Source: Pectobacterium parmentieri
Lineage (GTDB): Bacteria > Pseudomonadota > Gammaproteobacteria > Enterobacterales > Enterobacteriaceae
Assembly: GCF_001742145.1 (NCBI RefSeq)
Contig: NZ_CP015749.1
Coordinates: 4,092,001 to 4,156,000 of the forward strand
DNA length: 64,000 bases
Direction of reading: 5' to 3'
Positions within the stretch are counted from its first letter, which is position 1. Each line of letters begins with the position of its first letter. The position numbers were made by a program, and so were the translations under genes. The notes below the pieces were generated by a model that was not told where the DNA came from, ran no database searches, and saw nothing but the letters and a program-made list of their open reading frames with translations. Shown in pieces: positions 35,225 to 49,153 of the stretch.

Positions 35225-36433
35225 ATGTATACCCTTTGGCACCATTGCCGGATCGCTACTATGTCCGGTGGACATTATCAGTTGCTTGATGATGGTGCGA
35301 TGCTGACCCACGGCTCAGCACTGTTGTGGGTTGGTATGCGGGAGGAACTGCCGGACTTGCCCGTCGCGAAGCGGGTGGATCTACTGGGCCGGGTAGTGAC
35401 GCCGGGGCTGGTGGATTGCCACAGCCATGCGGTGTTTGGCGGCGATCGGGCCCGGGAGTTTGAAATGCGCCTCAATGGGGCGAGCTATGCGGAGATAGCA
35501 GCCGCCGGCGGGGGGATCGCCAGTACGGTCAATGCCACGCGGCAGGCCAGCGAAAACCAACTACTGGAGAGAGCCAAGCTGCGTATCGAGGCGATGTGCC
35601 GGGACGGCGTGACGGCGCTGGAAATCAAATCCGGCTACGGCCTGGACCTGGCTAACGAACGAAAAATGCTGCGGGTAATCCGCCGGTTAGGCGACGCCTT
35701 GCCGCTTACCGTGCGCAGTACCTGCCTGGCTGCCCATGCGGTGCCCGTCGAGTATCAGGATCGAGCGGATGCCTGGATTGACTACATTTGTGAACGACTT
35801 CTGCCGGAACTTCATCAGGAAGGATTGGTGGATGCGGTGGATGCGTTCTGCGAGCACCTGGCTTTTTCGCCCTCTCAGGTGAAGAGGGTATTCCAGACTG
35901 CCCAGCGACTGGGGCTGCCGGTGAAGATCCACGCCGAGCAGTTGTCGCTACAGCATGGGGCTGCGTTGGCCGCTCGCTATCATGCACTGTCGGCGGATCA
36001 TCTCGAATATTTGTGCGAAGAAGATATCAACGTGATGGCGCGCCAGGGCACGGTGGCGGTTCTGTTGCCCGGCGCGTATTACTTCCTGCGTGAAAAACAG
36101 CTACCGCCACTGGAGCTGCTGCGCCAGTACAGAGTACCGATAGCCCTTGCCAGCGATTTAAATCCCGGAACTTCACCGGTGTTGTCCCTGCGACTGATGA
36201 TGAACATGGCCTGTACGCTGTTTCACATGACGCCGGAAGAGGCACTGGCCGGGGTGACGATTAACGGCGCAAAAGCGCTGGGGCTGGATCAGATCTGCGG
36301 CTCTCTGGAAGCCGGAAAAGAAGCCAATTTTGTGGCATGGGACATCGCTCATCCGGCGGAGCTAAGCTACTGGCTGGGGGGCTCCCTTGCCAAACAGGTA
36401 ATTTATCAAGGTAAGGAGGTTTATCGTGATTAA
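35225..36433 (+). CDS. hutI: HutI, imidazolonepropionase
   Basis: Opens 4-imidazolone-5-propionate to N-formimidoyl-L-glutamate. Amidohydrolase of 402 residues with the metal-binding [17 protein letters not shown], the family stretch [27 protein letters not shown] and the late [15 protein letters not shown] 35225 follows AAGGAGA. The 91 nt after hutU hold two small hairpins (CCGCC/GGCGG at 35177-35191 and GCTGA/TCAGC just after), perhaps message stabilisers. The gene is more GC-rich than the backbone around it. It overlaps hutG by 8 nt. Confidence 0.95.
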   Translation: MYTLWHHCRIATMSGGHYQLLDDGAMLTHGSALLWVGMREELPDLPVAKRVDLLGRVVTPGLVDCHSHAVFGGDRAREFEMRLNGASYAEIAAAGGGIASTVNATRQASENQLLERAKLRIEAMCRDGVTALEIKSGYGLDLANERKMLRVIRRLGDALPLTVRSTCLAAHAVPVEYQDRADAWIDYICERLLPELHQEGLVDAVDAFCEHLAFSPSQVKRVFQTAQRLGLPVKIHAEQLSLQHGAALAARYHALSADHLEYLCEEDINVMARQGTVAVLLPGAYYFLREKQLPPLELLRQYRVPIALASDLNPGTSPVLSLRLMMNMACTLFHMTPEEALAGVTINGAKALGLDQICGSLEAGKEANFVAWDIAHPAELSYWLGGSLAKQVIYQGKEVYRD

Positions 36434-37229
36434 GGCGTTTGATTTCCGGCAAGGGAACCTGCCGCTGCTGGTCAGTATGCCCCATCCGGGAACGTTATTA
36501 ACCCCGGAAGTTGCCCACGGCCTCACGCCGAGAGCACAGCGTCTGGAAGATACCGACTGGCATATTCCCTTGCTCTATCAGACCATCGCGGACATGGGAG
36601 CCAGCACGCTGTGCGCCCGTTATTCCCGCTATGTGGTGGATATTAACCGTCCCGCGGACGATAAACCGCTCTACAGTACGGCGACTACCGGACTGTTTAC
36701 CGATATCTTTTTTGACGGTGAAGCCCTGTTCGTACCGGGCGGTGCGCCGGACGCTGCGGCGAAGGCCGCGATTCTTGAAAACATCTGGCAGCCCTACCAC
36801 CAGGCTCTGGCCAACGAACTGGCTCGTCTGCGCGAGAAATTCGGCTATGCGCTGCTATGGGATGCTCACTCGATTAAATCCGTGGTGCCGCGCCTGTTCG
36901 AAGGACGCTTGCCGGATCTGAACTTCGGCACGGCGGACGGTGCCAGTTGCTCGCCGCAACTCAGCGAGGCACTGCTGGAAAGCTGCGAGGCGTTCCCGCA
37001 CTACAGCCGGATACTTAACGGTCGCTTTAAAGGTGGGTATATCACCCGCCACCATGGCGACCCCGCGAACCATATTCATGCGGTACAGTTGGAAATGGCC
37101 CAGTGCTGCTATATGGATGAAGATAACTTTGCCTATATTCCGGAGAAGGGGCGGCAGGTGCAACAGCTTCTGGAACAGTTGATTATTATCGTGTTGCAGT
37201 GGGGACGGAAGAAATATGGTGTGTCCTAA
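36426..37229 (+). CDS. hutG: HutG, N-formylglutamate deformylase
   Basis: Cleaves N-formylglutamate to glutamate and formate. The protein has 267 residues with the N-formylglutamate amidohydrolase pattern [36 protein letters not shown] and [15 protein letters not shown]. It starts with GTG at 36426 behind AAGGAGG, inside the end of hutI. Pairing with HutF, instead of the one-step formiminoglutamase, defines the Pseudomonas-type five-step route. It is the last gene of the island before an IS3-family fragment. Confidence 0.94.
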   Translation: MIKAFDFRQGNLPLLVSMPHPGTLLTPEVAHGLTPRAQRLEDTDWHIPLLYQTIADMGASTLCARYSRYVVDINRPADDKPLYSTATTGLFTDIFFDGEALFVPGGAPDAAAKAAILENIWQPYHQALANELARLREKFGYALLWDAHSIKSVVPRLFEGRLPDLNFGTADGASCSPQLSEALLESCEAFPHYSRILNGRFKGGYITRHHGDPANHIHAVQLEMAQCCYMDEDNFAYIPEKGRQVQQLLEQLIIIVLQWGRKKYGVS

Positions 37230-37286
37230 ATCTGACTGAGCAACTTTTCCCGATCAACGGGACGCTCGCGAAGAAGCGTCACTGAA

Positions 37287-37418
37287 TCAGCTTGCGCCGC
37301 TATCTTCGATTCCATTGAAATCTTCTACAACCGGGTCCGGCGCCACAGCCACCTCGGTGGCGTCAGCCCGGAGGCAATCTTCCTGAGAGTGGTGAAAGAA
37401 AGACCTTATAAATATTAA
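37287..37418 (+). pseudogene. IS3-family transposase (OrfB), C-terminal fragment
   Basis: The frame ending at 37418 reads SACAAIFDSIEIFYNRVRRH, then SHLGGVSPEA, then IFLRVVKERPYKY and stop. IF(D/E)xIExFYNRxRRHSxLGxVSPxxF is the C-terminal signature of IS3-family integrase-type transposases. Only about 43 residues remain, with no start and no inverted repeats visible. Upstream frames toward hutG do not continue the match. It marks the right border of the hut island, next to the atp terminator. Confidence 0.75.
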
Positions 37419-37424
37419 AAAGCT

Positions 37425-37461
37425 GAGAAAAAAGGCCAGTCAGTTAAAACTGACTGGCCTT
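37425..37461 (-). terminator. Rho-independent terminator of the atp operon
   Basis: AAGGCCAGTCAGT (37432-37444) pairs perfectly with ACTGACTGGCCTT (37449-37461) around TAAA; on the minus strand TTTTTCTC follows. It begins 21 nt after the atpC stop. Confidence 0.93.
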
Positions 37462-37482
37462 CAATTATTTCAAGCTTACCGG

Positions 37483-37902
37483 TTACATCGCTTTTCTGGT
37501 CAGCTCGATAACGCGCAGCTTCGCAATCGCTTTAGTCAGCTCCGCGGAAGCCTGAGCATAATCCACATCGCCATGCGAATTGCGGATATGGTCTTCAGCT
37601 TTGCGTTTCGCTTCCAACGCACGGGCTTCATCCAAATCCTGTCCACGAATAGCGGTATCGGACAGTACGGTAACCATATTCGGCTGCACCTCAAGGACGC
37701 CACCAGAAAGGTAGATATACTCTTCTTCACCGTGCTGCTTAACGATACGGATCATACCCGGTTTAATGGCAGTGAGCAGAGGGGCATGTCCCGGATAAAT
37801 ACCCAGTTCGCCTTCGCTCCCCGTTACCTGGATCTTCTGCACCAGACCGGAGAACATTTGCTGCTCCGCACTCACAACATCCAGGTGGTAAGTCATAGCC
37901 AT
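37483..37902 (-). CDS. atpC: AtpC, ATP synthase epsilon subunit
   Basis: F1 epsilon subunit of 139 residues, part of the central stalk and an intrinsic inhibitor of ATP hydrolysis. N-terminal beta-sandwich ([35 protein letters not shown]) and C-terminal helical hairpin are complete. It is the last gene of the operon, 19 nt after atpD, and followed by a terminator. Confidence 0.97.
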
Positions 37903-37921
37903 GTCACCCTCCTACAAGGCG

Positions 37922-40215
<2,294 letters not shown>

Positions 40216-40267
40216 CTTTGCTTCTCCTCAAAGCCTTGCGGCCTGCTTTACAGCAGGCCACCGGGCG

Positions 40268-41809
40268 TTACCAGGACTGGGTTGCCTTAAAAGTATCGAG
40301 GATGCCTTTAAACTTGCCCTCGATCTCATCGTTATAAGCGCCAGTCTGGTCGATTTGTTGCAGAAGTTCGCCATGCTCACGGTCAGCGTAAGCCAACAGT
40401 GCCGCTTCAAAGCTACCGACTTTCGACAGCTCAACATCTTCCAGATAACCACGTTCCGCCGCAAACAGAACCAGAGACTGCTGTGCGACAGACATCGGCG
40501 CATACTGTTTCTGTTTCAACAGCTCGGTCACTTTCTGACCGTGGCTCAACTGCTTACGGGTTGCATCATCAAGATCGGAAGCGAACTGAGAGAACGCAGC
40601 CAGCTCACGGTACTGTGCCAGTGCGGTACGAATACCACCGGACAGTTTTTTCATGATTTTGGTCTGTGCTGCACCACCCACACGGGATACGGAGATCCCT
40701 GGGTTAACCGCAGGACGAATACCGGCGTTAAACAGGTTAGATTCCAAGAAGATCTGACCATCGGTAATCGAGATTACGTTGGTCGGAACGAACGCAGAAA
40801 CGTCACCCGCTTGCGTTTCGATGATCGGCAGAGCCGTCAACGAACCGGTTTTCCCTTTCACTTCACCCTTGGTGAATGCTTCAACGTAATCGGCGTTAAC
40901 GCGCGATGCACGCTCCAGCAAACGGGAGTGGAGGTAGAAAACGTCACCAGGATAAGCTTCACGGCCTGGCGGACGACGGAGCAGCAGAGAAATCTGACGA
41001 TAAGCAACGGCCTGTTTGGACAGGTCATCATAAATAATCAGTGCATCTTCACCACGGTCGCGGAAATACTCACCCATCGCACAACCGGCATACGGTGCCA
41101 GATATTGCAGAGCAGCAGACTCGGACGCAGTAGCGACAACGACAATGGTGTTTTCCAACGCGCCATGCTCTTCCAGTTTACGCACCACGTTAGAAATCGT
41201 GGAGGCTTTCTGGCCGATAGCGACGTACACACATTTGATACCGGAATCACGCTGGTTGATGATGGCGTCGATGGCCAGCGCGGTTTTACCCGTCTGACGG
41301 TCACCGATAATCAGCTCACGCTGACCACGACCGATTGGAATCATGGCGTCAACGGACTTATAGCCCGTTTGTACTGGCTCATCAACGGACTGACGTTCGA
41401 TAACGCCAGGCGCAATCGCTTCAACCGCAGAGAAACCGTCATGATCCAATGCGCCTTTACCGTCAATCGGTGCGCCCAGCGTGTTGACCACGCGACCCAA
41501 CAGGCCACGGCCAACCGGAACTTCAAGAATACGGCCGGTGCATTTTACTTTCATGCCTTCAGCCAGATCCGCATACGGCCCCATGACTACCGCACCAACG
41601 GAGTCGCGCTCCAGGTTCAGTGCGATTGCATAACGGTTACCCGGCAGAGAGATCATCTCCCCCTGCATCACGTCTGCCAGACCGTGGACACGGATGATTC
41701 CGTCACTGACGGAAACAATAGTACCTTCATTGTGAGCTTCGCTCACCACATTGAACTGAGCAATGCGCTGCTTGATCAGTTCGCTGATTTCGGTGGAATT
41801 CAGTTGCAT
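40268..41809 (-). CDS. atpA: AtpA, ATP synthase alpha subunit
   Basis: Regulatory nucleotide-binding F1 subunit of 513 residues. The P-loop is [13 protein letters not shown] near residue 169; the arginine-finger region is [15 protein letters not shown]. It lies 12 nt after atpH, with the N-terminus [19 protein letters not shown] as in E. coli. Confidence 0.98.
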   Translation of the reverse strand: MQLNSTEISELIKQRIAQFNVVSEAHNEGTIVSVSDGIIRVHGLADVMQGEMISLPGNRYAIALNLERDSVGAVVMGPYADLAEGMKVKCTGRILEVPVGRGLLGRVVNTLGAPIDGKGALDHDGFSAVEAIAPGVIERQSVDEPVQTGYKSVDAMIPIGRGQRELIIGDRQTGKTALAIDAIINQRDSGIKCVYVAIGQKASTISNVVRKLEEHGALENTIVVVATASESAALQYLAPYAGCAMGEYFRDRGEDALIIYDDLSKQAVAYRQISLLLRRPPGREAYPGDVFYLHSRLLERASRVNADYVEAFTKGEVKGKTGSLTALPIIETQAGDVSAFVPTNVISITDGQIFLESNLFNAGIRPAVNPGISVSRVGGAAQTKIMKKLSGGIRTALAQYRELAAFSQFASDLDDATRKQLSHGQKVTELLKQKQYAPMSVAQQSLVLFAAERGYLEDVELSKVGSFEAALLAYADREHGELLQQIDQTGAYNDEIEGKFKGILDTFKATQSW

Positions 41810-41821
41810 GCTCCAGTCCCC

Positions 41822-42355
41822 TTAAGACTGCAAGACGTCTGCCAGACGTTCCAGACGACCGCGAATGCTGCCATCTATCACCATATCGCCCGCGCGAATA
41901 ACCACGCCGGCCATGACAGACTTATCAATTTTGCAATTCAGCTTCACTTTGCGTGACAGACGTTTTTCCATAGCGACAGCGATTTTTGATAGCTGCTGCT
42001 CATTCAACGTGTTGGCAGAAATCACATCGACGTCAACCGTCGATTCTAGTGCTGCCCGCAGTTGAATAAATTGTTCCAGCACTTCAGTAAGCACCGGTAA
42101 ACGTCCGTTCTCGGCCATCACCTTAATCAGGTTCTGACCGGCTTCATCAAGTTGATCACCACAAACGGCAATAAACGTTTTCGACAGCTCAATCGGTGCT
42201 ACTGCACCAGAAAGCAATTCGGCAATCTGTTCATTGCGCGCTACTTCGGCCGAAAACGCCAGCATGTTCTGCCAGCGATCCAAAGCCTGATTATCAACCG
42301 CAAAGTCAAAAGCTGCTTTGGCGTAGGGGCGAGCTACCGTGACAAATTCAGACAT
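41822..42355 (-). CDS. atpH: AtpH, ATP synthase delta subunit
   Basis: Peripheral-stalk F1 subunit of 177 residues linking AtpF dimers to the top of F1. The N-terminal helical bundle ([19 protein letters not shown]) and C-terminal [21 protein letters not shown] are diagnostic. It lies 14 nt after atpF. Confidence 0.97.
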   Translation of the reverse strand: MSEFVTVARPYAKAAFDFAVDNQALDRWQNMLAFSAEVARNEQIAELLSGAVAPIELSKTFIAVCGDQLDEAGQNLIKVMAENGRLPVLTEVLEQFIQLRAALESTVDVDVISANTLNEQQLSKIAVAMEKRLSRKVKLNCKIDKSVMAGVVIRAGDMVIDGSIRGRLERLADVLQS

Positions 42356-42369
42356 CAGCCCCTCCCTCC

Positions 42370-42840
42370 TTACAGTTCAGCGACCAGTTTATCAACGATG
42401 TCGCTGTTAGCAGCTTCATCCACGGAACGTTCAATAATTTTCTCGGCACCGGCAATCGCCAATACGGCAACTTGCTTACGCAACTCTTCACGAGCACGCT
42501 TACGTTCGGCTTCGATTTCAGCCTGCGCCTGCGCCACAATCTTGTTACGTTCAGCTTCCGCTTCAACTTTCGCCTCATCCAGGATCTGAGCACGGCGTTT
42601 GTTCGCCTGTTCAATGATAACCTGAGCATCCGCTTTGGCTTTTTTCAGTTGATCTGTCGCATTGGCCTGAGCCAAGTTCAAATCTTTTTTGGCACGTTCA
42701 GCAGAAGCAAGACCGTCAGCAATTTCTTTTTGACGTTTCTCGATGGCAGCCATCATCGGCGGCCATACAAACTTCATGCAGAACCAGACAAACAGGACGA
42801 ACGCAATGGCCTGGCCGAGGATTGTTGCATTAATATTCAC
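42370..42840 (-). CDS. atpF: AtpF, ATP synthase b subunit
   Basis: Peripheral stalk subunit of 156 residues: one N-terminal membrane segment ([20 protein letters not shown]) then a long charged helix that dimerises ([20 protein letters not shown] and onward). It lies 63 nt after atpE. Confidence 0.97.
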   Translation of the reverse strand: MNINATILGQAIAFVLFVWFCMKFVWPPMMAAIEKRQKEIADGLASAERAKKDLNLAQANATDQLKKAKADAQVIIEQANKRRAQILDEAKVEAEAERNKIVAQAQAEIEAERKRAREELRKQVAVLAIAGAEKIIERSVDEAANSDIVDKLVAEL

Positions 42841-42903
42841 AGCACAATGCCTCTTTCAAAGTTAAATAAGTTGATGTTTTAACCTCAGCAGAAAACATTC
42901 CGC

Positions 42904-43172
<269 letters not shown>

Positions 43173-43192
43173 CGTTATTTGTTGAAAGAAAA

Positions 43193-44399
<1,207 letters not shown>

Positions 44400-44634
44400 G
44401 ACGTTTGCTCTCTCCGTACCTTTTCAGAGGTATACCGAATGACGTATAAAACTGCCTTTACACCACTGAGTCAAGCAGCAAAAAACGAGCAAATTATACG
44501 GGTCACACCTGCGAATTCAATCGATAAGTAGCCAAAAGGTGAACAATTATTTAAATTTCTTTCTGAAGCCCCATTTTTGCTAACAATCCCCCCGCCTCAT
44601 CTCTGGTGCAATTAATGTCTAAAGGCCTCTAATC

Positions 44635-44650
44635 TGTGATATGACTCACA
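44635..44650. promoter_or_regulatory. CRP-like site upstream of atpI
   Basis: TGTGATATGACTCACA matches TGTGA-N6-TCACA at every defined position. It lies 236 nt before the atpI start and far from other genes, so if functional it would act on atp transcription or on a promoter inside this region. Confidence 0.6.
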
Positions 44651-44952
44651 TAAAGGGATTTACGACCATTTATAACAGAACGGTTTTTTTTTTGTCTTTA
44701 GCAAAAAAAGTCATTTATTTAATTTAACTTCAATAACTTACAAATACATTCATTCAAAAAACGCAACAAACAAGCTTTAAACTATCTATTGACATTATTG
44801 ATATCTTTTTTTTACTCAATTAACACAAAAATAACCAAATTTTGATGCCAATGATTTATTTTCTCTCGTTATTATTCAGTGCGAAAGTAAAAGGGCAGCG
44901 CTGAAAAAACGAAGATGTAAAATTTCAGTGATCGCAATGCATTCTGGAATGA

Positions 44953-44975
44953 TGCCACCGATAAACAAGGTGGCA
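44953..44975 (-). other. Stem-loop downstream of rsmG
   Basis: TGCCACC (44953-44959) pairs with GGTGGCA (44969-44975), 48 nt after the rsmG stop. No T-run follows, so it is a possible weak terminator or message end. Confidence 0.45.
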
Positions 44976-45022
44976 ACCTGACACGCAATATTTAGTTATA
45001 ATTTTTTTGATAAAAAACAAAA

Positions 45023-45643
45023 TTAGTTTGGTTTAAGCACGACTAAATGGCGTTCACCTTCCAGATCAGGGACAGATAAGCGAACGACCTGATCCAATAG
45101 GACATCTTGTGGCAAGGATGACAATTCATCCTCTGGAAGTACGCCTTTCAGGGCATAAAACCGTCCTGTTGGTCTGGCGGGAAGATGACCACACCAGCTA
45201 ATCATGTCTTGCAAAGAGGCAAATGCCCGGCTTATCACGCCATCAAAAGGTGGCTCTGCCGGAAATGCCTCAACGCGACTCTGTACCGGTGTGATGTTCT
45301 CAAGCTGCAATTCATGCTGTACCTGACGCAGGAAGCGCACACGCTTACCTAGGCTATCCAGCAAGGTAAAATGCGACTCAGGGCGAACAATCGCTAGCGG
45401 GATCCCCGGCAATCCAGGGCCCGTTCCCACATCGATAAAGCGTTGCCCGCTTAAATGTGACTCAACCACGATGCTGTCCATGATGTGGCGGATCAGCATT
45501 TGCTGCGGATCGCGCACAGACGTCAGGTTATAAGCTTTGTTCCACTTGTTCAGCATGTCAACATACTGTATCAGAAGATTTTTTTGCTTGTCTGAAATCA
45601 CAATGCCAGCCGCATTTAGCAGATTATCGAGTGTGTTGTGCAC
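45023..45643 (-). CDS. rsmG: RsmG, 16S rRNA (guanine-527-N7) methyltransferase
   Basis: Methylates G527 of 16S rRNA with SAM. Length 206 residues. The SAM loop is [17 protein letters not shown] near residue 70, with RHIMDSIVV before it and [12 protein letters not shown] after. It is downstream of mnmG (gidA) in the usual gidA-gidB pair, here separated by a terminator-like hairpin. Confidence 0.96.
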   Translation of the reverse strand: MHNTLDNLLNAAGIVISDKQKNLLIQYVDMLNKWNKAYNLTSVRDPQQMLIRHIMDSIVVESHLSGQRFIDVGTGPGLPGIPLAIVRPESHFTLLDSLGKRVRFLRQVQHELQLENITPVQSRVEAFPAEPPFDGVISRAFASLQDMISWCGHLPARPTGRFYALKGVLPEDELSSLPQDVLLDQVVRLSVPDLEGERHLVVLKPN

Positions 45644-45671
45644 AATAAGATCCCGATGAAAAATATGAAGT

Positions 45672-45704
45672 TAATAATAAAAATAGCCGGATAACCGGCT
45701 ATTT
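45672..45704 (-). terminator. Terminator or attenuator between mnmG and rsmG
   Basis: AAATAGCCGG (45681-45690) pairs with CCGGCTATTT (45695-45704); on the minus strand TTTATTATTAA follows. It begins 22 nt after the mnmG stop. Part of transcription probably reads on to rsmG. Confidence 0.85.
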
Positions 45705-45725
45705 AGGGGATACGTTTATCTTAAA

Positions 45726-47615
45726 TCAGGCGCTGCGACGCAGCAGACCCTGTTTTTTAAGCCAGATCAATAGAATTGAGATTGCCGCAGGCGTAATGCC
45801 AGATATACGCGAGGCCTGGCCGATAGAAGAGGGTTTGTGATCGTTCAGCTTGGCAATAACCTCGTTGGACAATCCATTCACCTGCTTGTAATCCAGATCG
45901 GCAGGTAGAAGCGCATTTTCATTGCGTAACTGTTTCTCAATTTCATCCTGCTGACGAGCAATATACCCTTCATATTTGACTTGGATTTCAACCTGTTCTG
46001 CAGCCTGCTCGTCGGCTAACCCAGGGGAAAACAGCGGTAGCGCAGTGAGCTGAAGGTAATCCACTTCTGGGCGACGTAGCAGTTCTTCACCGTTCGCTTC
46101 ACGCGACAACGGCGTTTTCAGCAACGAATTGATTTGGTCTAACTGCTCAGATTGAGGATGAACGTGAATGTCACGCAAGCGCTGGCGCTCTTTCTCAATA
46201 TTCTCAAGCTTCTCGTTGAAACGAGCCCAACGCTCATCGTCGACCATTCCTAGTTCGCGACCCATCTCGGTCAAGCGGAGATCGGCGTTATCTTCACGTA
46301 GCATCAGGCGATATTCAGCGCGTGATGTAAACATACGGTAGGGTTCTTTTGTACCTAGTGTACAGAGATCGTCAACCAACACGCCGAGATAGGCTTGATC
46401 GCGACGCGGTGACCAGCCTTCTTTATCGGCAGCCAACCGAGCCGCATTCAGCCCTGCCAACATCCCCTGTGCCGCCGCTTCTTCATACCCTGTTGTTCCG
46501 TTGATTTGCCCAGCGAAGAACAGACCATGAACGTGTTTGTTTTCCAGCGTAGGCTTCAGATCGCGAGGATCGAAGAAATCGTACTCAATGGCATAGCCAG
46601 GGCGAACGATACGTGCATTTTCCATCCCTGCCATTGATCGAACGATCTGCCACTGGACGTCAAACGGTAAACTGGTTGAAATCCCGTTGGGATAAATTTC
46701 GTTGCTAGTCAGCCCTTCAGGTTCAAGAAAGATCTGATGGGTGTTTCGATCGGCAAAACGCATCACTTTGTCTTCGATCGAGGGGCAGTAGCGCGGGCCG
46801 ATCCCTTCGATGATCCCGGCATACATCGGGCTACGATCCAGATTATTACGGATCACATCATGCGTTTTCTCATTGGTATGCGTGATGTAACACGGCATTT
46901 GCGCTGGATGCTGGCTTGCGTTACCCAGGAATGAAAAAACCGGCATTGGGTTGTCACCGTGCTGCTGTGCCAACACGCTAAAATCGATCGTTCTGGCGTC
47001 AATACGTGGTGGAGTACCGGTTTTCAAGCGGTTAACGCGCAGAGGCAGTTCACGCAAGCGGCGTGCAAGAGGAATAGACGGTGGATCGCCTGCTCGTCCG
47101 CCGCTGTAGTTATCGAGTCCGATGTGGATCTTGCCGTCAAGGAAAGTACCCACGGTTAGCACCACGGCTTTGGCACGAAATTTTAGTCCCATCTGGGTAA
47201 CCGCACCAACGACACGATCGTTTTCCACAATCAGATCGTCAACAGCCTGCTGGAAGATCGTCAAGTTTGGCTGATTCTCCAGAGCGGTGCGAACGGCCTG
47301 ACGATAGAGCACGCGATCCGCTTGTGCGCGAGTGGCTCTGACCGCCGGGCCTTTACTGCTGTTTAGTATCCTAAACTGTATCCCTGCCTGATCGACGGCA
47401 CGCGCCATCAACCCTCCCATGGCATCGATCTCTTTAACCAGATGGCCTTTTCCAATACCGCCGATCGCCGGATTACAAGACATTTGTCCCAGCGTATCAA
47501 TATTGTGCGTGAGTAAAAGCGTCTGTTGGCCCATTCGGGCAGAAGCCATAGCCGCTTCTGTTCCGGCATGACCGCCACCGATCACGATGACGTCAAATGG
47601 ATCTGGATAAAACAT
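45726..47615 (-). CDS. mnmG: MnmG (GidA), tRNA 5-carboxymethylaminomethyluridine synthesis enzyme
   Basis: FAD-dependent partner of MnmE that modifies the wobble uridine of several tRNAs. ATG 47615 gives 629 residues, the E. coli length, with the FAD motif [19 protein letters not shown] at the N-terminus and [21 protein letters not shown]. Codons further upstream lie in the oriC flank. The gene borders oriC, as in most gammaproteobacteria; its transcription away from the origin can affect initiation. Confidence 0.97.
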   Translation of the reverse strand: MFYPDPFDVIVIGGGHAGTEAAMASARMGQQTLLLTHNIDTLGQMSCNPAIGGIGKGHLVKEIDAMGGLMARAVDQAGIQFRILNSSKGPAVRATRAQADRVLYRQAVRTALENQPNLTIFQQAVDDLIVENDRVVGAVTQMGLKFRAKAVVLTVGTFLDGKIHIGLDNYSGGRAGDPPSIPLARRLRELPLRVNRLKTGTPPRIDARTIDFSVLAQQHGDNPMPVFSFLGNASQHPAQMPCYITHTNEKTHDVIRNNLDRSPMYAGIIEGIGPRYCPSIEDKVMRFADRNTHQIFLEPEGLTSNEIYPNGISTSLPFDVQWQIVRSMAGMENARIVRPGYAIEYDFFDPRDLKPTLENKHVHGLFFAGQINGTTGYEEAAAQGMLAGLNAARLAADKEGWSPRRDQAYLGVLVDDLCTLGTKEPYRMFTSRAEYRLMLREDNADLRLTEMGRELGMVDDERWARFNEKLENIEKERQRLRDIHVHPQSEQLDQINSLLKTPLSREANGEELLRRPEVDYLQLTALPLFSPGLADEQAAEQVEIQVKYEGYIARQQDEIEKQLRNENALLPADLDYKQVNGLSNEVIAKLNDHKPSSIGQASRISGITPAAISILLIWLKKQGLLRRSA

Positions 47616-47734
47616 GGTACTGCTCCTCGCATTATTGCGAATGATGAGTGGTGAACGATCGTTGTTTGCCCTGGGGTGGAGGATTCTACTCAACTTTGAG
47701 CCAAGGACCAAGTCCGTTGGATCCTCGTTAATTA

Positions 47735-47985
47735 AAGAAAGATCTTTTTATTTAAAGATCTCTTTATTAGATCTCTTATTAGGATCGTCATGTTGTGTGG
47801 ATAAGTGATTATTCATATTAAAGATCAAGAGAATGCTGATGATCCTTACCTGTGAATGATCGGTGATCCTAGCCAGTATAAGCTGGGATCTTAATGCGGC
47901 TTTATGCACAGGACAAAAAACATACTCGGGTTGTTATTGGGATAACTACTGCTTTTACACCTGATTTAAGCATAGTTATCCACAT
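47735..47985. other. oriC: oriC, chromosomal origin of replication
   Basis: Between mnmG and mioC, as in E. coli, with the same internal order. Three AT-rich 13-mers start with GATCT: 47741-47753, 47757-47769 and 47770-47782. Ten GATC sites for Dam and SeqA lie at 47720-47890. DnaA boxes: R1 TGTGGATAA 47796-47804, R2-like TTATGCACA 47902-47910, R3-like TTGGGATAA 47937-47945 and R4 TTATCCACA 47976-47984. The stretch TGTGAATGATCGGTGATCCT (47851-47870) is also in E. coli oriC. R1 and R4 are perfect; R2 and R3 each differ by one base from the E. coli versions. Exact borders are by homology from memory. Confidence 0.95.
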
Positions 47986-48006
47986 TCAACTGCCGAATAT
48001 TTCATC

Positions 48007-48450
48007 TTATTTGAGTAAATTAACCCACGATCCTAGCCATTCTTCTGCTGGATCTTCTGGAATCTGATGCTGGGTGATGTCGATCTCGAGGATTTCACCG
48101 ATCCGTTTAGCACCTAATTGAACGAGTACACGATCCGCCGTTTGGATCGCGCCACAAAAAGTATCGTACTCTTTACTGCCGATCCCGACTGCACCAAAAC
48201 TCACCTGAGAAAGATCGGGCTTTTGCTGTTCCAACTGTTCAAATAGTGGTTTCAGGTTGTCAGGGAACTCCCCTGCACCATGCGTAGACGTCACCATCAG
48301 CCATATACCGCTTTCAGGTAGTGCATCGAGCATAGGACCGTGGAGAATTTCAGTGGAAAAATCATCCTTTTCCAGCAGTTCAGCCAAATGCTCTGCTACA
48401 TATTCGGCGCTGCCAAGGGTACTGCCACTGATTAAGGTAATGTCTGCCAT
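48007..48450 (-). CDS. mioC: MioC, flavodoxin-like protein
   Basis: FMN-binding protein of 147 residues reported to support biotin synthase. The FMN-phosphate loop is ITLISGSTLGSAEYVAEHL. ATG 48450 is chosen for the conserved MADITLISG start; upstream frames are in the promoter. The gene is transcribed toward oriC, as in E. coli, and a DnaA box overlaps its promoter region at 48510. Confidence 0.95.
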   Translation of the reverse strand: MADITLISGSTLGSAEYVAEHLAELLEKDDFSTEILHGPMLDALPESGIWLMVTSTHGAGEFPDNLKPLFEQLEQQKPDLSQVSFGAVGIGSKEYDTFCGAIQTADRVLVQLGAKRIGEILEIDITQHQIPEDPAEEWLGSWVNLLK

Positions 48451-48509
48451 AGCGATCCCATCCGATAAAAGACGGGACATTGTACGCTGTGATCTGACTG
48501 GGATCTACC

Positions 48510-48518
48510 TGTGGATAA
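48510..48518. promoter_or_regulatory. DnaA box upstream of mioC
   Basis: TGTGGATAA, a perfect DnaA box, lies 60 nt before mioC and 22 nt after the asnC stop. E. coli has a DnaA box at the same place that represses mioC. Confidence 0.85.
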
Positions 48519-48539
48519 TATGGGTATAGGAAAAAAATA

Positions 48540-49001
48540 TTATGGCGCGATCGTCCGCATGATGGGGTTTTGCAGGGATATGAGTGTTTCAGTGGACTGG
48601 ATTTCATCAATTGTTTGGATCTTGTTGATAAGTACATGTTGCAGTGCTTCGATCGAACGGCACATGACTTTAATAAAGATGCTGTAATGTCCAGTGGTGT
48701 AGTAGGCCTCGACCACTTCTTCCAGATTATTCAGTCTTTCCAGCGCCGAGGGATAGTCTTTAGCACTTTTTAGTATGATGCCGATAAAGCAACATACGTC
48801 ATAGCCCAGTTGTTTTGGATTCACGTCCAGACGCGTGCCGATAATGATGCCCGCCTGTTTCATTTTTTCCACCCTAACGTGGATCGTGCCCGGACTGACG
48901 GAAAACTGTTTTGCCAGTTCGGCATAAGGGGTGCGCGCATTTTCCATTAAAGCGGAAAGAATGCCGCGATCGAGATTATCGATCTGATAAATTTCTGCCA
49001 C
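48540..49001 (-). CDS. asnC: AsnC, Lrp/AsnC-family regulator
   Basis: Regulator of 153 residues that activates asnA and represses itself, with asparagine as effector. The N-terminal helix-turn-helix (YAELAKQFSVSPGTIHVRVE) and C-terminal RAM domain (YDVCCFIGIILKSAKDYPS) are complete. It diverges from asnA across 152 nt that should hold the shared control sites. Confidence 0.96.
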   Translation of the reverse strand: MAEIYQIDNLDRGILSALMENARTPYAELAKQFSVSPGTIHVRVEKMKQAGIIIGTRLDVNPKQLGYDVCCFIGIILKSAKDYPSALERLNNLEEVVEAYYTTGHYSIFIKVMCRSIEALQHVLINKIQTIDEIQSTETLISLQNPIMRTIAP

Positions 49002-49153
49002 TTTGAACCGCCTATTTTACCGAATAATGATTTTATACCGCTATAAAATGACGGATTAAAGGAGCAAGTGCAATTTATCCATAAGATTATTGAATGACAG
49101 GCGGTTTATATTGCTTAATGAATAACTAAATACGATGAATAAGAGACGCGGCA

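Larger units (their letters stand above)
44400..45022. promoter_or_regulatory. atpI-rsmG intergenic region, probably with the atp promoter
   Basis: 623 nt with no credible gene. The AT-rich central part (about 44680-44880) has T and A runs, including ten Ts near 44684. It contains a consensus CRP site at 44635-44650 and a stem-loop at 44953-44975. By comparison with E. coli the main atp promoter should lie within about 100 nt of atpI, but I could not fix it by eye. Confidence 0.6.

Noticed and set aside
25127..37229. Ergothioneine as the most likely substrate of the island
   Set aside because: Ergothioneine would give thiourocanate, which needs its own hydratase; HutU here looks like a normal urocanase. 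Kept only as an alternative to hercynine.
44684..44700. T-run as an intrinsic terminator
   Set aside because: No GC-rich stem precedes the run of Ts, so it is only low-complexity AT-rich DNA.
47616..48006. Short open frames in the mnmG-mioC gap
   Set aside because: The region is oriC, with 13-mers, GATC sites and DnaA boxes throughout; the frames are chance.
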